Source: Erythroxylum novogranatense
Lineage: Eukaryota; Streptophyta; Magnoliopsida; Malpighiales; Erythroxylaceae
Length of the DNA stretch: 64,000 nt
Direction: 5' to 3'
Assembly: GCA_029891385.1 (NCBI GenBank)
Contig: CM057231.1
Location: 22,041,300 to 22,105,299 of the forward strand
Shown here: piece after piece, positions 22,330-35,725 of the stretch
Numbering within the stretch: the first letter of the stretch is position 1
Layout: every line of letters begins with the position of its first letter
Notes under the pieces: generated by a model
Told to the model about the DNA's origin: nothing
Databases searched by the model: none
What the model saw: the letters and a program-made list of their open reading frames with translations, nothing else
Translations under genes and position numbers: made by a program

Positions 22330-24175
22330 ATGGAATTAGAGTGGATGGAATTGGAATGAATGGAATTTGAATTGGAATGGAATGAATTGAATAGAATTGG
22401 AATTGAATTTGGATTGAATTGAATTGGAATGGAATTGAATTAAATGTAATTGAATTGAATTGGAATAAAATTGAATTAGAATGGAATTGAATAGAATTGG
22501 AATTGAATTGAATTGGAATTGAATGGAATGAATGGAATTGGAATTTGGATTTGGATTTGGATTTGGATTGAAAATTGATTGAATGTAAATGGAATTATGA
22601 ATGTTTTGTAATTGTTAGGATTGGAGTATGTTTTGAATTGAATTGGATTGGAATGGAATTGAATTGAATTGGAATGGAATTTAATTGAATTAGAATTGAA
22701 TTGAAATTGGATTGGAATTGAATTGAATTTGAATTGAATTGAATTGGAATGGAATGGAATTGGAATTGGAATTGAATTGAATTTGAATGGAATTGAATTG
22801 GAATGGAATTGAATTGGAATTGAATTGAATTTGAATAGAATTGAATTGGAATGGAATTGAATTGGAATTGAATTGAAATTGGATTGAATTGGAATTGAAT
22901 TGAATTGGATTGGATTTGATTGGATTGGATTGGATTGAATTTGATTGGATTGGATTGGATTGGATTGGATTTGATTTGATTTGATTGAATTGAGTTGGAT
23001 TGGATTGAATTGAATTAGATTGGATTGAATCCAATTGGATTGAATTGGATTAGATTGAATTGAATTTAATTGAATTTGATTGAATTGAATTGGATTGGAT
23101 TGAATTGAATTGGATTAGATTGATTTGGATTGAATTGATTTGGATTGGATTGTATTGGATTGAATTGAATTTGATTGGATTGGATTTGATTGAATTGGAT
23201 TGGATTAGATTGAATTGAATTGAATTGAATTTGATTGAATTGAATTGGAATGAATTGGATTAGATTGAATTGAATTGAATTGAATTTGATTGAATTGGAT
23301 TGGATTAGATTGGATTGGATTGAATTGGATTGAATTGAATTGAATTGGATTGAATTGAATTGCATTGAATTATATTTGATTGAATCCAATTGGATTGAAT
23401 TGGATTAGATTGAATTGAATTGGATTGAATTGAATTGAATTGGAATTGAATTGAAATTGGAATTGGATTGAATTGAATTGGAATTGAATTGGAATTGAAT
23501 TGAATTGGATTTAATTGAATTGAATTGGATTGAGTCCAATTGGATTGAATTGGATTTGATTGAATTGAATTGAATTGAATTTGATTGAATTGAATTGGAT
23601 TGAATTGAATTGGATTGAATTGAATTGGAATTGAATGGAATGGAATGGAATTGAATTGAATGGAATGGAATTGAATTGGAATTGAATGGGAATTGAATGA
23701 AATGAATGGAATTGGAATTGAAATTGGAATGGATTGAATTGGATTGGATTGAATTGGATTGGATTGGAATTGAATTGGAATTGGATTGCATTGAATTGAA
23801 TTGAATTGAATTGAATTGAATTGAATTGGATTGAATTGAATTGGATTGGATTGAATTGAATTAAATTGAATTGGAATTGAATTGAATTGTGATGGAATTG
23901 AATTGAAATTGGATTGAATTGAATTGGATTGGAATTGAATTGAATTGTGATGGAATTGAATTAGAATTGGATTGCATTGAATTGAATTGAATTTGATTGA
24001 ATTGAATTGGATTGAATTGAATTGAATTAGAATTGAATTGAATTGGGATGGAATTGAATTGGAATTAGATTGAATTGGATTGAATTGAATTGAATTGCAT
24101 TGGAATTGAATGGGAATTAAATGAAATGAATGGAATTGGAATTGGATTGAATTGGAATTGAATTGCATTGGAGTA
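22330..24175 (+). repeat. 1.85-kb degenerate pentamer repeat G(A/G)ATT
   Basis: Almost the whole stretch is built from GAATT and GGATT units, with some GGAATT and rare CAATT or TAATT variants. In the left third (to about 22900) GGAATT hexamers are frequent; further right pure five-base periodicity of GAATT/GGATT dominates. Open frames on the minus strand (up to 308 codons of repeated Ile-Gln-Phe-Asn-Ser/Pro-type text) are a by-product of the repeat, since AATTC and AATCC contain no stop codon. The tract lies upstream of the hAT transposase exon, probably in a former intron or 5' leader. Confidence 0.9.
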
Positions 24176-24269
24176 TGTTTTGTGTTAGTTATTATATATG
24201 TTGAATGTTTTGAATTGTTAGCTTTGTGCATATTGTCATTATGTACTGAAATTATGTATTATTCATTTT

Positions 24270-26675
24270 TGTGTACAGATAAATGGAAGGAAGTTCAAAT
24301 ACTCCCGATCAATCTAGTTCAGGAAGATACAATGAATCCAGCTTGGGCTCATGCTGGTGTCGTTCCCGGTCAAAAGAATCATACCATTTGCTTGTTTTGT
24401 AACAAGCATTTGAAAGGTGGAGGAATCACCGATTAAAAAGGCGTTTAATTTGGGGTTAAAGGAGATGTGGGCGTGTAAAAAGTCACTCATGATGTGAAGT
24501 GGCAAATGAAGACATTGCTTGATGAACACCAATTTGAGAAAGATAGAGAAAGATTGAATCTTGAAATTGGTAGTGGAAGTTCATTTCCGGTTTTCGTGGT
24601 GATTATGGAGATGTTCAGGTGGAAGTGGTAGTGTAATCTTGGTAGTGTTTCATCTCGGGCCAGGATCTGTATAATCTGAAGTGAGGAAGAGAAGAAGGCA
24701 TTTGCTGGTTTCTTTGTACCACGAACAACTCCAGAGCCCAACCTTCAATTCGTAGTCAATCTGCATAAGAGATGCGCTCACAATGTAAATATGGCGATAG
24801 CTAGATGGTGGTATGATCTGAGTTCGTCATTTAATGCTTCTCAATCATATTATTATCAACCTATGATAGATGCCATAGCCTCTTATGGTCCAGATACAAA
24901 GGGTCATCGGTTGATGACTTAAAAGGTAAACTTTGAGTTGTCTTTGTATCGAAATGAGAGCTTATTTGGTGAAAGAAGAGTGAATTGGGGTATTAATGGA
25001 TGCTCAATTATGTGTGATGGTTGGACGAATAGGAGACAAGAGCCTATCATAAATTTTTTGGTTTATTGTTTTAATGGCTCTATGTTTTTAAAATCGATTG
25101 ATGCATCTGGGATTATTAGAAGTGCTGATAATTTGTTTCGGATTTGATGAAGTTGTGAATGAAGTAAGGTTGGAAAACATTGTTCAGTTTATTACTGACA
25201 ATGATTCAGCTTATAAAGCGGCAGGGATAAGGTTGTAGAGAACCTATAATTCATTTTTTTGGACTCCTTGTGTTGCACATTGCATTGACTTAATACTGGA
25301 GGATATAGGAAACCCTAGGTATTTTCCTGTTTTTGATGAGACCATGCAGAAGACAAAGAAGGTGACAAAATTTATTTATAATCGTGCATGGGTTTTAAAT
25401 TTGATGAGAACGGGATTTACCAATGGTAGGAATTTGTGTCGCCCTGCTGTGACAAGATTTGCGACAAATTTCTTATCACTTGATCTTTTTTTCGTTGAGG
25501 TGGAGTTAAGGCAAATGTTTACAAGTAATAAGTGGGTTACATCTCAAAGATGCTAGTCTAATCTTTGGAATGGAAGTTTGTAGTATCATCTTGGAAGATA
25601 GAAAATTTTGGTCGCAATGTCAATTCGTTATCCGAGTTTGTGAGCCTTTGGTGAGGGTGCTTGGTTATCGATAGTGAAGAAAACCAACAATGGGTTATAT
25701 TTTTATGCTTTGGAGAGCAACTAAGCAATTAAGGCCAATCTGAAACATAGGTCTTCTTTATACCAAACCATATATCTCAATCATTAATGAGAGAAGGAAA
25801 AAAAACAACTTTCTTCTCCATTGTCAGAATCAGGGCATTTTGAATCCCAGTGTGTATTTTAGATTGGATGTTGAAAAGCAAGTGAAGTTAGTAGAGGAAT
25901 GCTTATGACAATTACAACAATTGTTCCTCATGACTCAATGCAAATTGCTTTAACCATACAAATGGAGGCTTATAAGTACTCTTATGGAGATTTTGGAATG
26001 TCACGCTATTCAACAAAGAGGACTTCTTTCTCCGGTATTACTTATTTCCTATTTCTTATTTGTTGAAATTTATTTATCACTTTATTTTGTTTATAACACT
26101 ACTTTTATTTTCTTATAACTTGCGAGTTGCTTGGTGGGATCTTTTGGATGTAGTGTTCCAGATTTGAGAAAGTTTGCGATTCAAATTTTAAGTCAATGTG
26201 TTAGTCTGTTGGGTATGAACAAACTGGAGCACATTTGAATTTATCCATTCCAAGAAAAGGAATAGATTGGAGCATAAGAGATTGAATGACTTGGTTTTTG
26301 TTCGTTACAATTTAAAGCTTCGGGAAAGGTATGTTATTTTCATTATTTTCATTATTAATTTTTCTATAATTTCTTATAATTTTCTAATAATTAAATGTAA
26401 TTGTTTACTAGGACTCTTAGTAGCACAAGTTGTTCAAATGATCCAATTGCGATTGATAATATTGATATTTTGGCGGATTGAGTTTCTGAAGAACCCAATT
26501 TGGTTGATGTGAGTGATTTGAATGTGGAAGATGATCTTGGATGGGAAAGCATTGACATGTCATTTGGTGCATTAAATTTGAATGATGATGATGATGAAGC
26601 TCCTCTCAATGATGAGGATTTTGTACCAAATGATCGATGAGGTCGATCTGATTCAAGCGATGTATCCGCCATTGA
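24270..26675 (+). pseudogene. hAT transposase (zf-BED, DUF659, C-terminal dimerisation), broken
   Basis: A probable splice acceptor (GTGTACAG) precedes the coding sequence at about 24280. A BED-type zinc finger comes first: MNPAWAHAGVV, then TICLFCNKHLKGGGIT with its CxxC pair, and THDVKWQMKTLL further on in another frame. The DUF659 core starts with CAHNVNMAIARWWYD (about 24770) and contains MCDGWTNRRQEPIINF (about 25010) and CVAHCIDLILEDIG. The C-terminal hAT region shows SVPDLRKFAIQILSQCVS (26150) and an RLNDLVFVRYNLKLRER stretch. An acidic tail with SIDMSFGALNLN lies near 26550-26640. Many stops and frameshifts show it is inactive. The family moves by cut-and-paste. Confidence 0.85.
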
Positions 26676-26680
26676 TTGAT

Positions 26681-27564
26681 TGAACTTTAGGTTTTATTTT
26701 CCTCTTCTTTTAATTTTACTTGTATTTGATCATTGATGTTTATGTTAAATTATATGTATGTAATGTAAATGTAATATTTTGTTTCGAGTTCAACTTCTAC
26801 TTGATTGCTTATTCGTCATCAACCTTTTGTAATATTTATTGTTCTTTTATTTGATGTTTTGAATCTTTTGATGTAAATATGTAATATTATTTATTATAAT
26901 GATGAAATTGTATGATTGTAATATTTTAAATGCTTTATATTATTCTTAGTTTTATAATTGTATGATGATGATTATCTTTATTTATATTAATTGTGGTTAT
27001 TATTTATATGTAAAATATTTAAAATTATTGTTATTTCAAATTAATTGTCATTATTATTTATTATTAAGATTTTTAAAGTATGGTTGATATAAACAAGAAA
27101 CTAGTAAAGTATACTGATACAGTTGTATAATATATCAATATGAACTATTTTACAATTTTTCAAAAATTTAGAGACTTTTATAAATTTAAAAATATTCAAA
27201 GCAGCATCTAATACTGAATTCGCATCTAAGCAGTGCTGCCTTCAGATTCAACGTCGTCTACCGAAGTCTAAGATGCAGTATTCATAACATTGACGTGGAT
27301 ACACTTAAATAACAATAATAAGTTGCAACAGCATTTGCAGTCTCAACCACAAAGGCACTGCCAGAAGAAGAACAACACTCCTAGATGATCCAAATTATCA
27401 AAATGATCCTCGGCTCGGCGACACGAGTTGATTTTGTTAAAAAAGCTGCATAAGATATCCTATAAAATCAAACTGCATTAGGATCCAGTGTTTTACGAAA
27501 TAACTTAAAGAGAACATGAATACACTCCCTTCAAAAACAACTGGGCACGAGGGATTTGGGTGAT
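26681..27564. other. AT-rich interval, no gene seen
   Basis: Contains the probable right end of the hAT element and the region downstream of the helicase stop codon, including its 3' UTR. No convincing ORF, RNA gene or inverted repeat partner to the left hAT end was found. Confidence 0.5.
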
Positions 27565-30500
27565 TCAATATAAATCTAATGCCGAACCAAGTGAGGTTAT
27601 TTCCTCGATTCCTTGGATATCATGCAGGAACTTTCCATAGGTGGCCGCATAATTGCCAAACTGAATTTCAACAGGTGGATGAACGTCAAAAACATAACAG
27701 ATTGGCTTTGATGCCAGCATCGGTTTCCTGGTGGGAACAATATCAGAAAAATGCCCAAAGTTTGCTTCATCAAATGGGAAGGATTTTCTCAGGACAAAGA
27801 AGCTCTCTCTGCCCAACTTCTCCACCTGAAAAATTAAACGCATTCCTTCAGATTGATTCATCCCCACAAAGAGGTGCAAAAACAACATCAGTAATGCATA
27901 ACCAAGGGGCACACAGATGTGGAAACTATGTCGTTCAGTGCAATGTGGTAAACAAAATGTGATCACGCAAGAAATCTAACACCCAATATTGACAGCGATG
28001 CGCAAAGAATGTTCCGCTGGAAACTATACCTGTAGTTGTGAAAACCTAATATTGTTCATGGTCAGGATAAGTTGAACATCATACAAGTCATCGGATAACA
28101 TTCTGTGGGCCAAAGACTTGAAAAAATTCTGGACAAGAACCTTTTGCCTGTTCAAATCTTCAGCATAGCTTTCTAAGTTTGCTAGCCATAATATGCATTT
28201 CAGTTTACCCCATGGAATGGGGTTCTCCTTTGCTCCAGAAACAATCGTCTGGAGTGGGTCTGGAATGCCCCATAAAATACTCATACCAGACAATGAAGGG
28301 TCATTAATTGTGGTTTCTGACATACAAGTTGTCGTAATTATTTTGCATGGATCAAAGTGGCGAGCAACTTTAGAGCATAATTGTAATCCACTGTCATCCA
28401 ATATAAGGATGTACCCATCAGAAGATGTTGGGAATAACTGTAGAAGGGAATTAGAACTTGCAAAATCATCTTCAGGTAAAGAGGGCATTGTGATTTTTGA
28501 TGATGCCGTCGAATCTAGATTATGAGAGAAGAAGCACGTTTCTCCATTTCGACAGCCCTGCAGATCCACTTCCATGAGCATAATAAATGATATAAACAAG
28601 AAGGAAGAGATCAAACTAAGAGGCAATCAGAAACTAGTCCCCACTAAGAAAAACTTTATTCCCAAAACACAACAGTGCCAAATAGACGGTTGAACTTGCG
28701 GCTCTTCTGCAGCAGCTGACTCCTAATTGTTCTTCTGAGTAACCATATCAATGCAGAAAGAACTAGGCGTCATTTCAACAGGTTAAGGATCAATACAAAT
28801 ACATCTCAATTAGCATAAATTTTATCTCCCTGCAGCACTGCAACTGCATATTTTATCTCCATAAAATGATAGCCAAAAACCTATGTAACTTTCAAGAAAA
28901 TTTTCAAGATGAAACATGTTCCACTTAGCACAGGTTTTTGGTAAACAGAAAGGGTAAATGACCTAAAATAATTTCATATAAAATTCAAGTCCAGAAGTGG
29001 AAATACCTGTAGAGTGAAAAAGAATTTGCATGCCGGACTTTTTGCTTGAGGAGAATGAGAAAAGGCACACTGATCGCCATTCTTGCAAGATCCATTCGCA
29101 AAAAATACACATAAAGGAGTTGCCCCATAGGTGATAGGCACACTTTTGTTAACGTCATTATGTTGATCGTTCCATGTGCTTTCAGAATTTTGGAATCTTA
29201 TCTATTTTTAACATGAAAAAATTCCAAAGAATTATTAGCAAGAAAATGATAACCAAATGAAGGGGAAATGTAATTTTACCTCTGTGATAATTTTGGTAAA
29301 CTTTTTAGCCAGATCAATTTTTCCAAAATGACCAGAATTCACAAATGGTACAGCTAAGCATTTTATTGTCTCAATAGATGGCTCAGTGTTCTCATCATCT
29401 TCAGCAACAATACCCATCTTCTCATTGGGTTGACAAATTAGTTGGCATGTGTGCAAGAACTCACAAGGATCATAATAGCTTGGCAGGCCATCACATCTAC
29501 CAAGAAATTCGGGCCGAAACAGGTGCACTGAATTTAGTATATCTTCATCTGGAAAAAAAAAAAGAAGAGAAGAGAAACATAAGAATAACCCAGGAAGGAG
29601 AAAAAGGAAAAAAAAAAGCAAAAGCAAATCTAATTTGAAATGAATCTTTCAAAAAAAATCTAATTTGAAATGAGGTTTCACATAGGTAGCTAAAAATGTG
29701 TATGAACCCATACACCGCTCTGCGACATGATGTAGTGAAGACCGGACAAGATTGTGGAAACAGCACCATTCCTCTTCAATCATAGGTAGAAATAATGTTG
29801 TATCTTCCATTTGTTTCACCTCTAAAACTTCTTTCAAGTATTCAAGGCGATGCTTGTCCTTCAGAGCAAAGAACAAATATCAAACCTCAAACATCACAAA
29901 ATCCTTTAAAGCAAAGCACATTGTTCAGTGAAAAGAGTATTCCTATGGCAGGGAGAAGAAAGATATTGTTTTACCTTGAATACATGTTGCCAAAATTGAT
30001 ATGCATAAAAGTTCCCCAACAAAATCATCTCTTTTTGACCTATTTTCAAATTGCTGTCACAAGTTCCACCAAAGTGATCGCATGCATACTCTGTAAACTG
30101 AGGTGGAGAACTGATTTACCGTAAGTACATCATTTTTGGAACAGCCAAATGTATAAAGGATGTTATCATACCAGATGCTTCTGACCAAATGGACGAAGAA
30201 TCGGTAGAGGCAGTGTGTCCATCAATATGCCAAGCAGAATGCCTTCATGCAGTAATCCAATATCTCCAAATTTTAGCACTAGTATAGAAGCATCAAGCGT
30301 CAAGGACAAGCTTGCAAGCAAGCGTCCATAAAATGTAGGCTGATACCGGCCTCTTGCAGACTGAACTAATGCATCCATTTGAACAAGCAAGTTTATTGCA
30401 TCTTCAATAACCTCAGGATTTGGGGGGTCTAAAGCCTTCTGCAATAACACTAGCATCATAATTTCATAATTAGACTGTGCATAATCCTTTTTTTTGGGCT

Positions 30501-33500
30501 GGGTACATACAAGTCACGCAAAAATGTTCAAATTAATCTTTAAGGCCAGCATAAAAAATGGAAGCTAATATCTATTGATAACACAGACTAGATTTTTAAC
30601 ACTCTGCCTTCATCACATACTTATATACGCATGTAGATTTCGGATGCATACAATAAAATCAAGATAACAATAAAACTGATAGAACCCCAATGTTTAAGCC
30701 TATGATGGAAAAGTTAAGCCAGGACAAAGGATAAGAGGTCAGCACAGAAATTACAGTAATCTAGAATAGGTTCAAATACTGTTCTAAGAACCTGACTAAA
30801 TTACAAAAACAACTAATGCATCTGGTTTTTTTAATAAGCTGATCATGCAAACATAGTCATAACTCATAAAAGACTAAAAAGCATAACTATAAAAGGACAC
30901 AGCGTGTCAATCAGACCCAACTTGGAGTATCTTTAGTCAAAGGGTGATTTAAAACATTAAGTATCTTTAGTCAAAGGGTGATTTGAAACATTCTTGCCCC
31001 ATCACTAAAAATAAAAGTTGAGCGTACAGTTTGCATCAAATATGAACATCATAGGCATACATTTGGGATCATTTATAGCTCTTGATTCGGCACAGCATAT
31101 CAGAAGCACTTGTTGCCGCAGTGACAACTTTAGAATAGTTGGCGACTCAAACTCCTCAAGCTTATTGAAAAATGATCTTGTAACCAATCGATAAATGTGG
31201 CCATCACAAGTTCGACCAGTCCTCCCTTTACGTTGATCAGCCTACAAGATAATTTTAATAATTAAGCGAAAGAAATCCTAGAATTTGGACCCATGTGTAA
31301 TATGCTCTCAATACCTGAGATTTAGAAATCCAAACAATCTCAGTTGAGTCCTGCTTACTGGTATTGTCCCAGAAAACTTGCAAAGATCGACATGAATCAA
31401 TCACATAGGCTACTTGAGGTATGGTCACAGATGATTCAGCAATATTTGTTGCCAGTATCACCTAGCAAAATACAAGTGAAAATGCACAATGTTGGTAAGA
31501 TTCGGAATTACCTACCCTCGACCAAAGGAGTAAAGGTCTCAAAATTATTTGCAAAAGACAGGGATTTAATAGTTAATATTTAATTCCAGAATCTGTAACA
31601 TTCTATTGCAGTATGCAGCCTAGTACGTAACACCCCTACTGTATATGCTTAACCCAAAAAAAAAAGAGGATCATCACCGAATAGATAAGTTACAAGAGGT
31701 CATTGCAGAAGAATGCAAATTTCTTGGAAGACAAGGACAAACAATAAATTAAGACATTAGCCTCAATGTTATATTGAAAACATTTTAGTCAAAATACAAG
31801 TTCGAATCCTGTTTCCTAACATGAAATTGAAACTATGAAATCATAAGGAGGTAGGAGCGTACCCTACGGTGGGTTTTCAAGACTTTCATAGCCATGAGAG
31901 CTTGTTCGATGTCAATGCTTCGATGTAGGATATGAACCTTGAAAGATGAACTAAGAGGCAGCAAACGGAACCACTGCTGCTCCAAGTCAAAGTATGTTGG
32001 AAGAAAAATCAAAATGCCCTTTTCAATATCTGGTTCATGTTCATGAATGTGTATAACCAAATCATAAATAAGCTCATGCACTTCATGTTTCATATCGGCA
32101 GCAGCAATACTAGGGCTATATCCTGAACAATATTCTGAACTGATTCCAAGCAATTCAGATACCTAGTCCACCCAAAAAAAAAAAAAAAATCATTAGCAAC
32201 ATTATCAGAAATGCTATCACATAACAAGTCAGAATGCTCCAACACTGCCTCTTAGGTTTATCATGTGTTTCAACTAAAATTGCAACAAAATATTCATATC
32301 ATATCCTACAACATTATAGGAAATTAGGCACAAAAAACGTTTTAAATAGCAATGTTGCACAACTGATGTAATTGCTAAGCTTCAGTAAATAAATATGAAA
32401 TTGAAGAACGTGATTTAAATCATTCAAAATTGCGGCCCCTCTCTAAGAAATTTGAGTTGGATTACCCATACAAATTCTTTTCTAAATAAAAGAACAGAAA
32501 CAAACCAAGTTAGAGTTATTGCCTGCTCAAGATATGTGACTCTCCGTTGAAAAATGGCTTGCTGGGTTGTACTGGGAATTGCAAGCACTTGAACTTTTTC
32601 ATCCCTACCAAGATCTTTAAAGTAATCCCGGTATCTTGATATATCAGCAGTTGCAGACATCAATATCACCCTGAGAAGGCAAAAAATTTAGCTAAATCTT
32701 AAGGAGCACTATTCGGAGACTCAAAATATGGTATGTCCTATATAAGACAATAGCACATTACAAGTGCTAAATTTCGCATAACAGAATGAGAAGTGAAATT
32801 CACAAAGCCTTAAAGTTCAAACTTACCCACACTGAACTTTAAAAAGTATTAATACAATGGCATATTGGATAGAAAGATCATACACAGAAGTAGGAGGCAC
32901 ACCTGAGATCTCTGTTCTTTAGTAGAAACTGTTTCACACAAACAAGAACAAGATCAGACTCAACCGATCTTTCATGCACTTCATCAAGAATGATAACCTT
33001 GTACTTGAGAGCACTTGATCCTTTATCTCGCATTTCATCCAACACCACTCCAGCTGTTTTAAAGACAATCTTTGATCTGCAAAAATAAAGATTATACCAA
33101 AATATAAAACATAAAGTCCTTGAAATTAAAAAGGGGGGGGGATTATTGAGGCGGTAGTAAAACAAAGACATGGGAAGAGGGAATCTTTAGATAACAAACT
33201 CAAGTACAAATCAGTTATTTGCATTCAAGTACTTAATCATGTCCTGTGAAGAATAAACTTAAATAATGTTGAAACCTGATACCCAAGCATACAACTCGCA
33301 CTTTTTTTTTTTTAATTTCTTTGCAAGGTAGCGAACTGTATCCAAAATAAGTAATAGCCTCTGGCTAACACCCTTTTCCCAAGAAGAGTATCAATAACAG
33401 CAGTTCATCTGATTTCATTGATTATAATTAGCAGAAAATATTTTGTACCCTACAAAGAGAAATGCATGCCTAAATGATTAATTCCAGAACCTCAAAATAT

Positions 33501-34541
33501 AGGAACAGGAGAAACAGAATTTCTGCATTTTCCATACATAGGCGGCCCGGAAGCTGGTCATTTGCTAATCATTCTAATCAAAACTTTTTCTGTGAAGTGG
33601 AAAGTATTTAGTAAAAAATGGTGTTTGAAACAGAACAAAGGAAATGATATAATGGAGGCAGAAAATCACTTGAATAGCTCAAAGTTGCTAGAAAAGAATG
33701 TCTTAAAACCAAGAGAAATTGTGTAGAAAGCCACCTTGGTGATAAAAGCTTGGAATGCCCTATGTGATATCCAACCTCCCCTCCCAATTCACAGTTGCGA
33801 GCTTTAGCAACTACTTTAGCGATTGCAACAACTGCAAGTCTCCTTGGTTGTGTACATAGAATGGGCTCCATGTTTTTTTCCAGGAGAAACTGGGGAATTT
33901 GAGAGCTCTTTCCTTCAAAACAAAAATGGGTAGAATTAAAATGTGAAACAAATTACACACATCAGAAGAAGGTTGAATATTGGTAAAGCTCGTAAGAATA
34001 ATCATAACAACAGTCGTAGAGGAAATAAGCTAACATAGAAATTTCGTTTTACTGTTCATTTCATAACTCCTACCTTGCGCCTAAAAGCACGCAACACATC
34101 ACAGTATTATAATAGCAAACCAACGGAAAATATCAACCGCACCAGATGATTCAAGCAATATTCACTCGGAGGGTAACGTACTGAGAGCAAAAACTAAAAA
34201 GAAATTACAAGGTGAACAGCGCTTCTCGAAGAGTCCTTACGTTCTTTCATTAGACAAACAAGACTAAACGACTTACGATGAAGAAGAAAACAGAAACAAA
34301 TAACGGTTCAAACTTGATCCTCACGAATAAAGCTAAAAAGCAAGAGAATAAGGAGCAAAGATGGAGTGAGAGTACCGCAACCAGTCTCGCCGACAATGAG
34401 AGTGACTCGATTTTCCAGAATTTTGTCGACGATCTTCTCCTTCATAGACATTATCGGCAGAGACGCGAAGTTGGACTTGGACGGTTCAAAAGTAGCAGAA
34501 CTCGAAGAGCTAAGGGAATGTGTCGGAGAAGTAGGCGCCAT
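27565..34541 (-). CDS. DEXH8: DExH-box ATP-dependent RNA helicase with two CCCH zinc fingers (DExH8/C3H31-like)
   Basis: Fourteen exons, minus strand: 34541-34376, 33912-33735, 33076-32903, 32670-32523, 32162-31863, 31461-31315, 31241-31061, 30449-30172, 30097-29975, 29858-29708, 29548-29280, 29201-29007, 28557-28030, 27825-27565. All phases agree, giving 1032 residues with no internal stop. Helicase motifs in order: GETGCGKSS (split by intron 1), TQPRRLAV, DEVH, SAT, ILIFLPT, ATNIAESSVTIP and QRKGRTGR. The C-terminal part has CCCH fingers CVFFANGSCKNGDQCAFSH and ACKFFFTLQGCRNGETCFFSH, the second split by an intron. The layout matches Arabidopsis DExH8 (At2g47680), a predicted RNA helicase. 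The gene looks intact. The start at 34541 is the first ATG in frame. Intron 4 appears to be a GC-AG intron. Confidence 0.9.
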
Positions 34542-35640
34542 CTTTCCCAAACGCTAGAGCTCGTGCAAGCAAACTCTAGCACTCTCAAGTCTTGGTCTCT
34601 TCTTCTTCAACTGTGCGGAGAGAGGGAGAGGCAACGCAGATGATTTGCTACTACTTTTTGGGTATATGAGCAGAGCTGAGCTGACTTTGGCGATCTCACA
34701 CCTCAGTCGATCGTTTCCTGTGGGAGAAATCACATATGGTATGGGCTACACTACATGTATGGGAGAAATCAATTTTGTATGCAGCTCAAAAGTCAAGTGA
34801 TTCATTACTCGCTTGCGATTTAGAGGCTAGGTACGTGGACGCGATGCAGCTGATTGGCTAACGCGAATCCTTCTTCCGCAAGTTAACCGTACAGTGTCCT
34901 TGAAATTTTTTAGAATCTTTGTTGAGGAGCCCATGCCAATTCTTTATCGTGTGGACTGCTTTGATGACTTGGACATTGGACGGTTGTGATCTCGTCTACG
35001 CGAGGTCTACGCGGTCCGCGTATTAAGTAGCCGGGTCAGGTTGCCTCTCCGGCTAAGGAAGTGGCCGCTTCAAGAAAGAAGATTATTAAGCACCCCAAGA
35101 AAAAAGGGGAATGATTCGAAAGACAAATATTAACAACAACAAATCAAAAAACTGCCCAAGTTAATCCATGTACATAAAAGGAACATGATCACGTTTGAGA
35201 AGTCAGGATGATTGAAGGAAATAACAATGTGGTCATTTTGATACGTATCAGAAATCAATAATCCTTCAAGGATACGATGATAATGTAATCTTTTTCATTT
35301 AAGGAAATCTTCAAGTTGATAAGCCCAACAAGAATTTGAAAAGTCAACAAAGATTCCATCGAATTATTTAATAAATTTAAGTCGTATTAGAATTCAATCA
35401 TTTTCATAATTTCATTTGATCCAATTCGATTAGGAATATCTAATTCAAGTTCATGTTTTCAAAATCATTAGTTATTATCATTTTTAAAGTTAAGGTGTTT
35501 AATGTTTAAAAGGTTGTGACATATGATAAATTGGATAAATATTAAATAAAATTTTAAATTTTAAAGTATGATTAAAAATTGTTCTTATTAATGAATAGTT
35601 TGATGTTTAAGCTGGAAAATGAGTATTAAGTGAAAATTAA
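34542..35640. other. Helicase upstream region and intergenic DNA
   Basis: The first 100-150 bp upstream of the helicase start hold its 5' UTR and promoter, with CT/AG-rich sequence near 34580-34650. The remainder is AT-rich and non-coding. The composite Sirevirus-like block begins near 35650. I see no further gene. Confidence 0.5.
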
Positions 35641-35686
35641 TCAATTTATTTTAGTTTATAAGAACTTATTAAGTATATATATAGAG

Positions 35687-35725
35687 GCGAATGGGATGGA
35701 CGACCATGCAATCCATCCCATTCGC
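35687..35725. repeat. Perfect 14-bp inverted repeat (stem-loop)
   Basis: GCGAATGGGATGGA (35687-35700) is mirrored by TCCATCCCATTCGC (35712-35725) with an 11-base spacer. A diverged second copy occurs at about 37261-37299, where the right arm is partly lost. Both sit directly after a TATATATA run at the left margin of repeat modules. Confidence 0.8.

Larger units (their letters stand above)
21095..26680 (+). mobile_element. Decayed hAT DNA transposon (BED/DUF659 type)
   Basis: The left part (21095-21260) is rich in GATACGG/CCGTTCCGG/ACCGGTATCGG words of the kind found near the ends of plant hAT elements. A C/T-rich stretch (21300-21640), AT-rich sequence, a long pentamer repeat (22330-24175) and the broken transposase (24270-26675) follow on the plus strand. 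I could not find matching terminal inverted repeats or an 8-bp target duplication, so the outer borders are approximate. The element sits between two minus-strand host genes. Confidence 0.6.

Noticed and set aside
22690..24231. Long minus-strand open frames of 107-308 codons rich in Ile, Gln, Asn, Phe, Ser and Pro
   Set aside because: They are translations of the G(A/G)ATT pentamer repeat, whose complement lacks stop codons; no domain and no sign of coding.
21095..27200. Terminal inverted repeats for the left hAT element
   Set aside because: I compared the GATACGG-rich left end with 27050-27300 and found no convincing complement, so the borders are left approximate.
27565..34600. Plus-strand open frames across the helicase gene
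   Set aside because: Antisense shadows; the minus-strand exons have matching phases and all helicase motifs.
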